Origin: Gammaproteobacteria bacterium | GTDB taxonomy: Bacteria > Pseudomonadota > Gammaproteobacteria > DSM-16500 | Length of the DNA stretch: 20,351 bases | Direction of reading: 5' to 3' | Assembly (NCBI GenBank): GCA_013287025.1 | Contig: JABDEN010000028.1 | Location: 1-20,351, forward strand | Program-made: the position numbers and the translations under genes | In this document: piece by piece, positions 14,529 through 20,351 of the stretch | Position numbering within the stretch: the first letter of the stretch is position 1 | How the letters are laid out: each line of letters begins with the position of its first letter | Notes under the pieces: generated by a model | The model's database searches: none | Told to the model about the DNA's origin: nothing | Seen by the model: the letters and a program-made list of their open reading frames with translations, nothing else

Positions 14529-14668
14529 CCGTCGTCCCGCGGCTTGTCCGCGGGATCCAGAACTGCATTGATGTTGCTCTGGATCCCTTAGGACTTGCCG
14601 CGGGACGACGGTTGTGAGAAGAATGATTCAAAGTCTGCAACAACGCAGGACTTGCCGCGGGACGACGG
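14529..14668. repeat. nested palindromic repeat with three CCGTCGTCCCGCGGC units
   Basis: The 15 bases 14529-14543 are the reverse complement of 14597-14611 and of 14654-14668. Inside the first pair, GGATCCAG (14553-14560) matches CTGGATCC (14579-14586), giving a long hairpin. A 22-base direct repeat (14590-14611 and 14647-14668) shows that the right end was duplicated. It fills most of the 183-base gap between two convergent genes. The GC-rich make-up contrasts with the surroundings. It probably belongs to a dispersed palindromic repeat family and may also end transcription. Confidence 0.82.
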
Positions 14669-14680
14669 TAATTTTTATTT

Positions 14681-15673
14681 TCATTCCGCCCGCAACGCCC
14701 GCGAAAATAAACTCTGCATCGCATCAATAGGCTTCAACTTTCCTTGCAAAACACCAAATACAGTTTGAACAATTGGCATGTCGACTTGCATTTTTTCGGC
14801 CAGAATCATGACTAATTCGGTATTACGTTTACCTTCGACGACTTGTTTAATTTCCTTTTCGGCATCTTCAGGGGATAAACCTTTGCCGAGTAATAAACCA
14901 AATCGGCGATTACGAGATTGGTCATCCGTGCAGGTAAGCACGAGATCGCCAACGCCCGCCAAGCCAGTAAAGGTTTCGTATAGGCCACCAAGCGCGACAC
15001 CTAAGCGGATCATTTCTGCAAGACCGCGGGTGATGAGCGCTGACCGCGCATTCGCGCCAAATCCCATACCGTCTGAGATTCCTGTTGCGATTGCTAAAAT
15101 ATTTTTAACCACACCACCAATTTCAACGCCGATCATATCGTGGCTTAAATAAACTCGGAAACAAGGTCCGTTGAAACGTTGTTGCAAATCTTTGGCAAAA
15201 TCTTCATTCTGACTTCCGACCACGACCGCAGTCGGTAAATTTGCGGCGACTTCTTTTGCAAATGAAGGACCGGAAAGCACCGCATAAGGATATTTGTCAC
15301 CTAATACATGGAGGGCGACAGAGTGAAGCAAATCACCTGTTTGTTCATCCAATCCTTTGGTTGCCCACACGATTCGCATGGAAGGTTGTAAATAGGCTTT
15401 GAGTAAATCAAGCGTATGATGAAAACCGACAGAAGGTACAGCAATAAGGATATCTTTGACACCTCTCAATGCATCTTCTAGTTTGACGATGGGTTGCAGT
15501 GTTTCGGGAAAAGCTTGTGTCGGCAAATAACGTTTATTCGCACGATCACGTTGCATCAGAACAACATGATCGGCTTCAAAACTCCAGAGACGCACCTCTT
15601 GCCCAAGGCGAGATAAATGCAGAGCGAGTGCTGTACCCCAAGAACCCGCTCCAAGAACTGCAATAGGTTGCAC
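14681..15673 (-). CDS. gpsA: glycerol-3-phosphate dehydrogenase [NAD(P)+]
   Basis: GpsA reduces dihydroxyacetone phosphate to sn-glycerol 3-phosphate, the backbone for phospholipid synthesis, in the cytoplasm. The 330 residues match the family. The nucleotide-binding loop GAGSWG is at 8-13, WATKGLDE includes Lys106, and the catalytic-region KNILAIATGISDGMGFGANA includes Lys190. The start is a GTG that shares one base with the secB stop (TAGTG), so it is the last gene of the rhodanese-grxC-secB-gpsA operon, an order also found in Escherichia coli. Nothing is missing. Confidence 0.97.
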   Translation of the reverse strand: MQPIAVLGAGSWGTALALHLSRLGQEVRLWSFEADHVVLMQRDRANKRYLPTQAFPETLQPIVKLEDALRGVKDILIAVPSVGFHHTLDLLKAYLQPSMRIVWATKGLDEQTGDLLHSVALHVLGDKYPYAVLSGPSFAKEVAANLPTAVVVGSQNEDFAKDLQQRFNGPCFRVYLSHDMIGVEIGGVVKNILAIATGISDGMGFGANARSALITRGLAEMIRLGVALGGLYETFTGLAGVGDLVLTCTDDQSRNRRFGLLLGKGLSPEDAEKEIKQVVEGKRNTELVMILAEKMQVDMPIVQTVFGVLQGKLKPIDAMQSLFSRALRAE

Positions 15674-16179
15674 TAATGTACCTTACCGCTATCGCCTTCG
15701 GTCGAATCTTCAGTTTTTGGATGTTTACTTTGTTCTTCCATGTGTTGCGCGTACAATGCATCAAAATTCACAGGTGCTAAGAGCAATTGTGGGAAACCAC
15801 CACGGACCACGATGTCAGAAATCACTTCACGTGCATAGGGGAATAAAATGTTAGGACAAAAACTACCAAGCATTTGACGTAATTGGTCGTTCGGGATACC
15901 AGAAATTAAGAAAATACCTGCTTGATGTACTTCAATCAAGAATGCAGATTTTTTGCTGCTCGTGACCGTTGCGGTGACTGATAATACCACTTCGTGCATA
16001 TTTTCTTGAATACGATTGCTTTTGGTTTCGAGATTTAATTGTACTTCTGGTTTCCAATCTTCCACAAAAGTATGCGGCGTGTTAGGCGCTTCATAGGATA
16101 AATCTTTAGTATAGATACGTTGAATTTCAAATTGTGGAGAGGTTTGTGAAGATTGTGCTTTAGGAGTGCTATCAGTCAT
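15673..16179 (-). CDS. secB: SecB, protein-export chaperone
   Basis: SecB is a tetrameric cytoplasmic chaperone that keeps presecretory proteins unfolded and hands them to SecA. From the ATG at 16179 it has 168 residues. AGGAAGG (complement of 16189-16195) lies nine bases before that start. A 16-residue upstream extension is open but unsupported. FEIQRIYTKDLSYEAPNTP near the N-terminus, GIFLISG and the FCPNILFPYAREVISDIVVRGGFPQLLLAPVNF region (given here only as positions about 107-139) mark the family. The C-terminal tail is acidic and polar. Confidence 0.96.
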   Translation of the reverse strand: MTDSTPKAQSSQTSPQFEIQRIYTKDLSYEAPNTPHTFVEDWKPEVQLNLETKSNRIQENMHEVVLSVTATVTSSKKSAFLIEVHQAGIFLISGIPNDQLRQMLGSFCPNILFPYAREVISDIVVRGGFPQLLLAPVNFDALYAQHMEEQSKHPKTEDSTEGDSGKVH

Positions 16180-16195
16180 GAGAATTTTCCTTCCT

Positions 16196-16453
16196 TTAAA
16201 GTAGATTGAGTAATTGTTGTAGTTCACCAGATTGTGCCAGTTTCATCAAATCATCATACCCACCAATGGATTGTTGGTTAATAAATATTTGAGGAACCGT
16301 GCGTCTTTTGCTTAGTTGTTCCATTTCTGCAAGTTTTTCTGGGTCTAAATCGACACGAATTTCGTTAAATGTAATGTTTTTGGACGTTAAAAAATTTTTC
16401 GCAAATTCACAATAGGCGCAATTTGCTTTGGTGTAAATAACTACACTTCCCAT
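16196..16453 (-). CDS. grxC: glutaredoxin 3 (GrxC type)
   Basis: Glutaredoxins reduce disulphides with glutathione in the cytoplasm. The short 85-residue form begins MGSVVIYTKANCAYC, with the active-site pair Cys12-Cys15 in a CAYC motif instead of the commoner CPYC. TVPQIFI (cis-Pro loop) and GGYDDL (glutathione site) are intact. Three start codons lie in a row (GTG 16459, ATG 16456, ATG 16453). The last has the best spacing from AGGAG, while the one at 16456 overlaps the upstream stop as TGATG. The gene lies between the rhodanese gene and secB. Confidence 0.92.
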   Translation of the reverse strand: MGSVVIYTKANCAYCEFAKNFLTSKNITFNEIRVDLDPEKLAEMEQLSKRRTVPQIFINQQSIGGYDDLMKLAQSGELQQLLNLL

Positions 16454-16455
16454 CA

Positions 16456-16878
16456 TCACTCCTTCACTAAAGGCATATCAGCTTCACGCCATCCTCTCAA
16501 TCCATTGGCAAGAATATGAGTTTTTATTTGATGCTTTTCTAGTAAGTTCGAAGCGGTTCTTGATTCTAATCCATTTGCGCATACTAGAATAATAGGTTGC
16601 GATTTATATTTGTCTAATTTTTTTAATTTATTTTCGAGATCATTTAAGGGAATAGAAACGGCATTGACAATATGACCGCTTGCAAAAGCGTCATTTGAAC
16701 GTACATCAACGACCACTGCGTTTTGATGATTCATTAAACGAATGGCTTCATGCGCCGTGATTTGCAAAGCGCCGCGCTTTGCGCGAATAAATTCAACAAT
16801 AACCACTAACAAAAAAACGAAAAGGAATGCTAAAAAGAGCATCCAATGATTCTGTATAAAAATCAAAATATTTTGCAT
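16456..16878 (-). CDS. membrane-anchored rhodanese-like sulfurtransferase (YibN type)
   Basis: The protein has 140 residues. One N-terminal membrane segment (about 11-31) is followed by Arg/Lys residues and a single rhodanese domain (about 38-138). The active-site loop contains Cys100 in VCANGLESR, so sulfur transfer is possible. VVVDVRSNDAFASGHI and GLRGWREADMP are standard rhodanese blocks. It heads the operon with grxC, secB and gpsA, matching yibN in Escherichia coli. AGGAAGG lies upstream of its ATG. The physiological substrate of this type is not known to me. Confidence 0.93.
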   Translation of the reverse strand: MQNILIFIQNHWMLFLAFLFVFLLVVIVEFIRAKRGALQITAHEAIRLMNHQNAVVVDVRSNDAFASGHIVNAVSIPLNDLENKLKKLDKYKSQPIILVCANGLESRTASNLLEKHQIKTHILANGLRGWREADMPLVKE

Positions 16879-16904
16879 AATTCACCTTCCTACGGTCGCG
16901 TCGA

Positions 16905-16933
16905 ATTATACACAGACCCTCATGGGTTGGGAA
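16905..16933 (-). promoter_or_regulatory. promoter of the rhodanese-grxC-secB-gpsA operon
   Basis: On the minus strand TTCCCA (complement of 16928-16933) and a perfect TATAAT (complement of 16905-16910) are 17 bases apart, 26 bases before the first start codon. Confidence 0.5.
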
Positions 16934-16934
16934 G

Positions 16935-17564
16935 TTAATCCTTGACGGTCGAAAACACCGGCCTTGCCACCACCCAGGTATCTATTTTTTTGACCCCCGC
17001 CATTGTTAAAGTACGACAAAACTCCTCCATCGTGTTGCCAGTAGTATAAACATCATCAATCACCGCCACATGTTGATAGGTAGTTTGAACGGAAAAGGCT
17101 TTACTCACATTCGACTGTCGTTTGGATTGGGGCAATGTCGCTTGTGCGAGGGTCGGTTTGATGCGATGGATTTTCTTAGTTTGCAATGGAATGCCAAGCC
17201 GCGCAGCCACCGGACGCGCTATTTCAAGGGCCTGATTAAAACCGCGTTCTTTTAATCGGTCTCGATGCAATGGAATGGGAATAATGGCCAGAGGATGCGG
17301 ATTTTTTTTGTAAAATTGCTGGCATTTTTCGGCAAGCAATTCGCCTAACACGCGGGCAGCGCTAAGGTTGTGTTGAAATTTTATGCTCAAAATTAAATCT
17401 GGCGCAGGGCCATCATAGGTTAATAATGCACCAGAATCCTGGACTGGATAAAAAGGTAAATCCCGATAGCAACCTTTGCACAAATCCTGGAGACAATTGG
17501 ATTTTATCCCGCAGAGAATGCAGGTATAAGGGATTAAATAGGAAAAAAGTTTTTTTAATTTCAT
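16935..17564 (-). CDS. comF: ComF/GntX-family phosphoribosyltransferase-like protein
   Basis: ComF-family proteins join a small zinc-binding head to a phosphoribosyltransferase fold. In naturally competent bacteria they help DNA uptake or processing of incoming single strands. From the ATG at 17564 the protein has 209 residues. Cysteines 15, 18, 29 and 32 (CILC...CKGC) form the head. IPIPLHRDRLKERGFNQA and the PRPP-type loop VAVIDDVYTTGNTM are both present. A start at 17633 would add 23 residues but gives no better ribosome site, and family members begin just before the zinc head. It follows the small exported cysteine protein on the same strand and may share its transcript. Confidence 0.9.
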   Translation of the reverse strand: MKLKKLFSYLIPYTCILCGIKSNCLQDLCKGCYRDLPFYPVQDSGALLTYDGPAPDLILSIKFQHNLSAARVLGELLAEKCQQFYKKNPHPLAIIPIPLHRDRLKERGFNQALEIARPVAARLGIPLQTKKIHRIKPTLAQATLPQSKRQSNVSKAFSVQTTYQHVAVIDDVYTTGNTMEEFCRTLTMAGVKKIDTWVVARPVFSTVKD

Positions 17565-17653
17565 GGCTACTTGTTCGCGGATAGTTCTGATGGAGTACCA
17601 AGGATTACCCGGAAAATGGGCTTTCCTTGGCATTATTAAAGAGGAATTTACAT

Positions 17654-17986
17654 TTAGTAAGCCGCGGAAGGCATACTCATGCCCAATGGGTTACACATGC
17701 CATTATTGCAAATGAAGGTGGAGCCGTTAGGGCTATTTCCAATAATAGCTGAACCAGGGCATGGTTTATCCCAAGTAATGGCATATTTTACTGTGTCATA
17801 ATTCAGCAAGCAGCTGGTGCTTGTCCTGCAAAGATGATGGTGAGCATAGGTTTTTACAACGTATTGGAGTGCCTCATGTTTGCTGCCTTCCACTTGCGTG
17901 CCTGGGCAATAGGGAATGTCGGCTGCGAGCGCGAAATGAGAGGCAAATAAAAATCCTAATGATAAAAATGAAAATCTTTTTTTCAT
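17654..17986 (-). CDS. small exported protein with six cysteines, unknown function
   Basis: The protein has 110 residues. AAGGAG before the ATG is a strong ribosome site. A signal peptide covers about 1-21 (MKKRFSFLSLGFLFASHF, then ALA before cleavage). The mature 89 residues hold six cysteines (27, 53, 59, 76, 93, 98), an even number that fits three disulphides, and a GMCNPLGMSMP-like end. No family is recognised. The gene is divergent from the BioC-like gene, and a 20-base gap plus the optional N-terminal extension separates it from comF. Confidence 0.75.
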   Translation of the reverse strand: MKKRFSFLSLGFLFASHFALAADIPYCPGTQVEGSKHEALQYVVKTYAHHHLCRTSTSCLLNYDTVKYAITWDKPCPGSAIIGNSPNGSTFICNNGMCNPLGMSMPSAAY

Positions 17987-18034
17987 AAAAACTCCTTTTT
18001 AAAGACCGCATTATTGTATGTGTAGGAAAATTTA

Positions 18035-18808
18035 ATGACAAGAAAAAGGCAGAAGTTTGCTGAATTTCATGGACTGCTACTGTATAATTTTCACATGATT
18101 TCTCCTAAAGATTACATAGATGCATCGCCGCTCGCACGCGAAACCGAAAAAGAATTAATGGCACGTTTGGATTTAGTCGTTTTAAAACCAAAAACCATTC
18201 TCGATATCGGTTGCGGGCCGGGCTTATCGACCGCAAATTTGCGCAAAAGGTATCCAGATGCGGAGATTTATGGCGTGGATCACTCTGAATCGATGCTAGA
18301 ATACGCAAAAACAAATACCTCTGCAAACTGGATTTGCGAAGATGCAGCAAAACTTCCCTTTAAGGATAAAAGCATCGATTTTATTTTTTCAAACCTACTT
18401 TTATATCCCAATGCGATTGCACTTTTTGAAGAATGGTTTCGGGTGTTGCGTCCGGAAGGGTTGCTCATGTTTTCAAGTTTCGGACAGGGCACGCTGCAGG
18501 AATTAGCGATTCCTGAAAAAGGATGGATGGACATGCATCATTTGGGGGATCTTTTATTGCAAAAGGGTTTCAAAGATCCCGTGGTCGATGTGGATGTTTA
18601 TCAACTCAAGTATCGAGATCGTCAAAAACTCACCCATGAATTATATGTGACGGGAATGGTAGCCGAGGATTTTATTTTGCCTGATTTTGCAGAAATCCCG
18701 CCTTTATCTTTTGAAATTGTGTATGGTCATGCTTGGGGAGGCGAAAATTTGCAAGAGACAGGTGTTGTAAAAATTCCATTATCTTCCATAAAGGGGCTTA
18801 GTGTATAA
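18035..18808 (+). CDS. BioC-like SAM-dependent methyltransferase
   Basis: BioC methylates the free carboxyl of malonyl-ACP so that fatty-acid enzymes can build the pimeloyl chain of biotin. This protein has 257 residues. Motif I ILDIGCGPG lies at 55-63, an acidic VDHSESM follows at 81-87, then EDAAKLPFKDKSIDFIFSN (102-120) and WFRVLRPEGLLMFSSFG (134-150). The downstream GTLQEL, MDMHHLGDLL and GF.DPV.D blocks resemble BioC more than generic methyltransferases. The ATG at 18035 has TAGGA seven bases upstream. An ATG at 18095 follows a TATAAT at 18083-18088 and could start a leaderless message, but has no ribosome site. No other biotin gene is in the window, so the exact substrate is unproven. 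Confidence 0.75.
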   Translation: MTRKRQKFAEFHGLLLYNFHMISPKDYIDASPLARETEKELMARLDLVVLKPKTILDIGCGPGLSTANLRKRYPDAEIYGVDHSESMLEYAKTNTSANWICEDAAKLPFKDKSIDFIFSNLLLYPNAIALFEEWFRVLRPEGLLMFSSFGQGTLQELAIPEKGWMDMHHLGDLLLQKGFKDPVVDVDVYQLKYRDRQKLTHELYVTGMVAEDFILPDFAEIPPLSFEIVYGHAWGGENLQETGVVKIPLSSIKGLSV

Positions 18809-18833
18809 TCGTTCCATTCCATCTTGATAAGGA
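18804..18833 (+). promoter_or_regulatory. possible -10 box and ribosome site of nagK
   Basis: TATAAT at 18804-18809 overlaps the stop codon of the gene before, and AAGGA at 18829-18833 lies seven bases before the TTG start at 18841. The -35 is poor. The ribosome site supports the TTG. Confidence 0.35.
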
Positions 18834-18840
18834 ATTAAAC

Positions 18841-19734
18841 TTGTCACAAGATATTTTTATCGGGGTCGATGGTGGTGGCACAAAATCCAAAGTGCGCATC
18901 GAAGATAAAGACGGCAACGTATTAGGTCAAGCCGTCGGCGGGCCCGCCAATATTAGAATTTCAGTCGACAATGCGTGGCGTTCTATCTATTCTACTATTG
19001 ATCAAATTCTTTCTCCTCTGAATATTTCTTTAAACGATAGCGCTTATCGTTTCCATGCCTGTTTCGGGTTAGCGGGATGTGAAGTGACAGATGCATACCA
19101 TGCTTTTGTGAAAGCTAATAATCCTTTTACCACATTGGATCTTATTTCCGATGCGCATGCTGCTTGTGTGGGCGCACATCAAGGAAAAGATGGAGCGATT
19201 ATCATTGTGGGAACCGGCGTCGTAGGTTATCAAGCATTAAGTGATATCAATTCTCGTGTGGGTGGCTGGGGATTTCCGCATGATGATGAAGGGGGCGGTG
19301 CGTGGTTGGGATTAGAAGCATCGCGTTTAACATTCCAATGGTTGGATCAGCGCGCGGAAAAATCACCATTGGTCGAAGATGTTTATGCCTTTTTCAACCA
19401 TAATTTAGAACAATTCATTACATGGGCGAATCGTGCTGATTCGAGAGAATATGCAAGACTTGCGCCACTCGTCATTAATCACAGTCAGCAAGAAGAAATT
19501 GTCGCGGTACGTTTAATGAAAAAAGCCGCAACCGCTGTCAATCGCATCGCGCATGGTTTAGAAAAATTACGCGACAAAGAACTTGCAAAATTACCTTGTT
19601 GTTTAACCGGTGGTATTGGTCCTTTTATTGAACCTTGGTTGAATGAAGAATTGCGCGAAACCCTCGTGCCAAGAAAAGCCGGCGCAAGTGCTGGCGCGAT
19701 TTTATTTATTCGTGAGAAAGTGAAGTGTGATTAG
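18841..19734 (+). CDS. nagK: N-acetylglucosamine kinase-like protein (BadF/BadG/BcrA/BcrD ATPase family)
   Basis: The protein has 297 residues with a TTG start. Family features are the phosphate loop DGGGTK (10-15), SDAHAA with Asp106, IIVGTGVVGY (121-130) and GGWGFPHDDEGGGAWLGLEA (141-160). Enzymes of this family phosphorylate amino sugars such as GlcNAc or glucosamine at the expense of ATP in the cytoplasm. The next gene encodes GlcNAc-6-phosphate deacetylase and overlaps by eight bases, so the two steps GlcNAc to GlcNAc-6-P to GlcN-6-P would be made together. That context makes GlcNAc the best guess for the substrate. Recycling of cell-wall sugars or use of host chitobiose-type sugars are both possible. 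Confidence 0.87.
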   Translation: MSQDIFIGVDGGGTKSKVRIEDKDGNVLGQAVGGPANIRISVDNAWRSIYSTIDQILSPLNISLNDSAYRFHACFGLAGCEVTDAYHAFVKANNPFTTLDLISDAHAACVGAHQGKDGAIIIVGTGVVGYQALSDINSRVGGWGFPHDDEGGGAWLGLEASRLTFQWLDQRAEKSPLVEDVYAFFNHNLEQFITWANRADSREYARLAPLVINHSQQEEIVAVRLMKKAATAVNRIAHGLEKLRDKELAKLPCCLTGGIGPFIEPWLNEELRETLVPRKAGASAGAILFIREKVKCD

Positions 19735-20351
19735 TATAACTGGCCCGAAAATTTATACAGAACAACACATCTTACCGACGGGAACGATAACCATTGAAAA
19801 CGGTTTAATTTCCTCGATTTCAGACAAAAAAAATCAAAACGCTACTTTTCAATTTCCATCACATTATCATCTCATTCCAGGTTTTATTGACTTGCATGTG
19901 CATGGTGCGAATGGTTCTGATGTGATGGATGGATCCTTCGATGCGCTTAAGAATATCGCGAAAACGTTAGCGAGTGAAGGCACGACGTCGTTTCTTGCCA
20001 CAACGATGACAGGTGCTTTTGATGATATCGAAAAAAGTTTAGAAACTATCGCGCATTTTCAAAATGATGAAGGCGCGACTATTCTCGGGGTGCATTTAGA
20101 AGGGCCTTTTGTTTCTCCCGAAAAAGCAGGGGCGCAATTTTCAAAATACATGTTGCCGCCTGATATTTCGCTCCTGGAAAAATGGCAAAAAATCTCGAAT
20201 AATAAAATTAAAATGGTGACTTTCGCACCTGAACTCGTGCAGTCGAAAGAATGGATTGCGTATTTGCTACAACAAAAAATTATTCCCGCATTAGGTCATA
20301 GTGTCGCAACTTTCACTGAGGCGAGAGATGCAATCGCGAGTGGCGCGAATT
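19727..20351 (+). CDS. nagA: N-acetylglucosamine-6-phosphate deacetylase, 3' end outside the window
   Basis: NagA removes acetate from GlcNAc-6-phosphate to give glucosamine-6-phosphate for glycolysis or wall synthesis. The first 208 codons are present from a GTG at 19727. The metal-binding PGFIDLHVHG (His57, His59), GVHLEGPF (Glu125) and LGHS (His191) are all where the amidohydrolase family has them. The substrate-side motif usually read as GAH is GAQ here (Gln137), a possible variation worth noting. The overlap with nagK shows an operon. The gene runs off the window at 20351. Confidence 0.93.
   Translation, partial: MISITGPKIYTEQHILPTGTITIENGLISSISDKKNQNATFQFPSHYHLIPGFIDLHVHGANGSDVMDGSFDALKNIAKTLASEGTTSFLATTMTGAFDDIEKSLETIAHFQNDEGATILGVHLEGPFVSPEKAGAQFSKYMLPPDISLLEKWQKISNNKIKMVTFAPELVQSKEWIAYLLQQKIIPALGHSVATFTEARDAIASGAN

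Overview
The window looks like chromosome of an intracellular gammaproteobacterium of the order Legionellales, closer to Coxiella in gene order than to Legionella. The evidence is a recognisable block of Dot/Icm (type IVB) secretion genes, set among housekeeping genes in gammaproteobacterial order (rph|yicC; a yibN-like rhodanese gene, grxC, secB, gpsA). The DNA is AT-rich. The species cannot be named from this sequence.

Layout. Positions 3-143 hold the tail of an unidentified plus-strand gene. A minus-strand gene for a putative F-box protein with two membrane segments follows (174-1412). It diverges from a tiny exported cysteine-rich protein (1564-1818). Next come divergent rph and yicC (1946-3644). 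The Dot/Icm block spans 3766-13124. It holds icmX, an unnamed exported Pro/Ser/Gly-rich protein and icmW on the minus strand, icmV-dotA on plus, dotD-dotC-dotB on minus, and icmT-icmS on plus. An AAA ATPase/DUF4143 gene (8850-10007) sits between dotA and dotB, and its two sides carry copies of the 3' end of dotB. Downstream of icmS there is no icmQ and no further Dot/Icm core gene. Instead there is a 408-residue coiled-coil protein that could be a secreted substrate (13271-14497). Then come the rhodanese-grxC-secB-gpsA operon (minus), a small exported cysteine protein and comF (minus), a BioC-like methyltransferase (plus), and nagK-nagA (plus), with nagA cut by the window end.

How the genes work together. 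DotC and DotD are outer-membrane lipoproteins of the secretion core. DotB is its cytoplasmic ATPase, DotA and IcmV are inner-membrane parts, IcmX is exported, IcmT is a small membrane part, and IcmS and IcmW are subunits of the effector adaptor. The F-box protein and the coiled-coil protein flanking the block are plausible substrates, by inference only.

Intergenic DNA. No gene-free stretch exceeds 300 bases; the longest is 183 bases (14498-14680). Hairpin-type repeats occupy all five convergent or formerly convergent gene junctions: 144-173, 1876-1930, 3655-3756, 8666-8695 and 14529-14668. I saw no tRNA, rRNA, CRISPR array or complete insertion sequence.
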